This document shows positions 40,026 through 40,539 of a stretch of DNA of 40,539 nucleotides, in pieces (the stretch's first letter is position 1; the number at the start of each line of letters is the position of its first letter). The notes beneath the pieces are model-generated. The model saw nothing but the letters and a program-made list of their open reading frames with translations. It did no database searches and had not been told where the DNA came from. A program made the translations under genes and the position numbers. Location of the stretch: assembly GCA_946626905.1 (NCBI GenBank), contig CAMOVA010000003.1:1-40539 (forward strand). The letters run 5' to 3'. This DNA is from an uncultured Bacillota bacterium. Lineage in GTDB: Bacteria; Bacillota_I; Bacilli_A; RF39; UBA660.

Positions 40026-40539
40026 ATGAATGGTAGATATAGTTTAATGGTTAGAGATTTAGATACTTCAAGTGTAATAACAATAAAATTGCCAACATTA
40101 ATAATTGATGAAAATGGAAATAAAAATTATAATAATGAGGATGCTAAGACAAAAGCTACATTACCATATATTGATAGTATAACTCAAAAATATACAAAAG
40201 AAGGTTTAGTGAATGCATTAAATAATGCACATTATATTAATTCATTTAATGTGGATATTTTTATATCTTATCGTCATGATGATGCTATTCACTATGTAGA
40301 AGCATTATTTAAAAATGATCCTGCTTTTTATAGATTAACAGATAATTTTAATTCAAATATAAAATTAGATAATGATTTGTTTACTAAAACATGTTTAGTT
40401 TGGTATGACAAATTAAAAAGTGAAAAATTTAGAAATTTTATTAAAAAAAGTAATAAAATAAATAATCATATAAAAGATAATATTAATAATAAATATAGAA
40501 TTGATAATGTTAATGATCATTTTTATGAAAAAAAGATAA
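40026..40539 (+). CDS. Unknown protein, 5' part only (runs off the window)
   Basis: ATG 40026 follows GGTGATAGT and opens a frame with no stop up to the window end, at least 171 codons. It begins MNGRYSLMVRDLDTSSVITI and continues with LPTLIIDENGNKNYNN, FISYRHDDAIHYVEALF and a lysine-rich KKSNKINNHIKDN stretch. No family is recognised. It is hydrophilic, with no signal peptide or membrane helix in the visible part. Confidence 0.75.
   Translation, partial: MNGRYSLMVRDLDTSSVITIKLPTLIIDENGNKNYNNEDAKTKATLPYIDSITQKYTKEGLVNALNNAHYINSFNVDIFISYRHDDAIHYVEALFKNDPAFYRLTDNFNSNIKLDNDLFTKTCLVWYDKLKSEKFRNFIKKSNKINNHIKDNINNKYRIDNVNDHFYEKKI

Noticed and set aside
1..40539. Mycoplasma-type code with TGA as tryptophan
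   Set aside because: TGA ends ftsX, yabP, the 33214 gene and others, tryptophan is TGG throughout, and prfB is present.

Overview
The window is a very AT-rich, gene-dense stretch of a bacterial chromosome. It uses the standard bacterial code: TGA is a working stop for several genes (for example ftsX, yabP and the 33214 gene), and prfB, which encodes the TGA-reading release factor RF2, is present with its programmed frameshift. The gene content points to a Gram-positive, low-GC Bacilli/Firmicutes-type organism. It carries mraZ-rsmH-ftsL-PBP, murG, murB, RNase HIII, mini-RNase III, RbgA, RecD2, MtaB and Veg, together with sporulation-associated genes yabG, spoVG, yabP, yabQ and a sigH-like sigma factor. 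The compact layout, very short leaders and several divergent conserved enzymes suggest an uncultured, possibly gut-associated, reduced-genome lineage; the taxonomic placement is inference. No tRNA, rRNA, CRISPR array, prophage or complete insertion sequence was seen, and no gene-free stretch exceeds 300 bases.

Layout. 1-4423: an endonuclease/exonuclease/phosphatase-family protein, a GNAT acetyltransferase, lspA-rluD, a convergent tspO, and a rhomboid protease. 4444-8046: prfB, a YitT-family protein and ftsE-ftsX. 8052-10015: a spore-associated block, yabG-veg, spoVG and yabP-yabQ. 10025-14729: a degenerate pyruvate-kinase-like protein, a GH31 protein lacking its expected acid/base residue, a small membrane protein and a possible HNH-type protein. 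14753-19735: a trimmed division/cell-wall operon (mraZ, rsmH, ftsL, PASTA-PBP) ending in a prepilin-like gene. 19717-23496: a degenerate CDP-alcohol phosphotransferase (minus strand), murG-murB, and rnhC (minus strand). 23559-30301: cvpA-trxA, rsmE, membrane proteins of unknown function, mtaB and recD2. 30322-32470: small and lysine-rich proteins of unknown function. 32485-34383: an accessory patch of two acetyltransferases and an unknown protein, laced with decayed copies of the rbgA start. 34398-36893: rbgA-mrnC-rlmB-sigH. 36902-40539: a coiled-coil protein, topA, and the start of a gene that leaves the window.

How the genes work together. Most of the window is housekeeping: peptidoglycan synthesis and division (MurG, MurB, PBP, FtsL, FtsEX, MraZ), lipoprotein and membrane proteolysis (LspA, rhomboid), ribosome assembly and modification (RbgA, RlmB, MrnC, RluD, RsmH, RsmE), translation termination (PrfB), tRNA modification (MtaB) and DNA topology/repair (TopA, RecD2, RNase HIII). 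Spore-stage functions are interleaved, with SigH as a possible upstream regulator. Expression architecture is strikingly uniform. Extended -10 promoters of the form TGnTATAAT often sit only a few bases before a GGTGAT-type ribosome binding site, and stop codons are often built into the terminator hairpin.

The most unusual region is 33119-34430. The first bases of rbgA, including its ribosome binding site, recur twice upstream as short chimeric ORFs that bracket single-gene inserts. The other main oddities are three proteins of enzyme families that lack expected catalytic residues, and a prepilin-like gene fused into the division operon.
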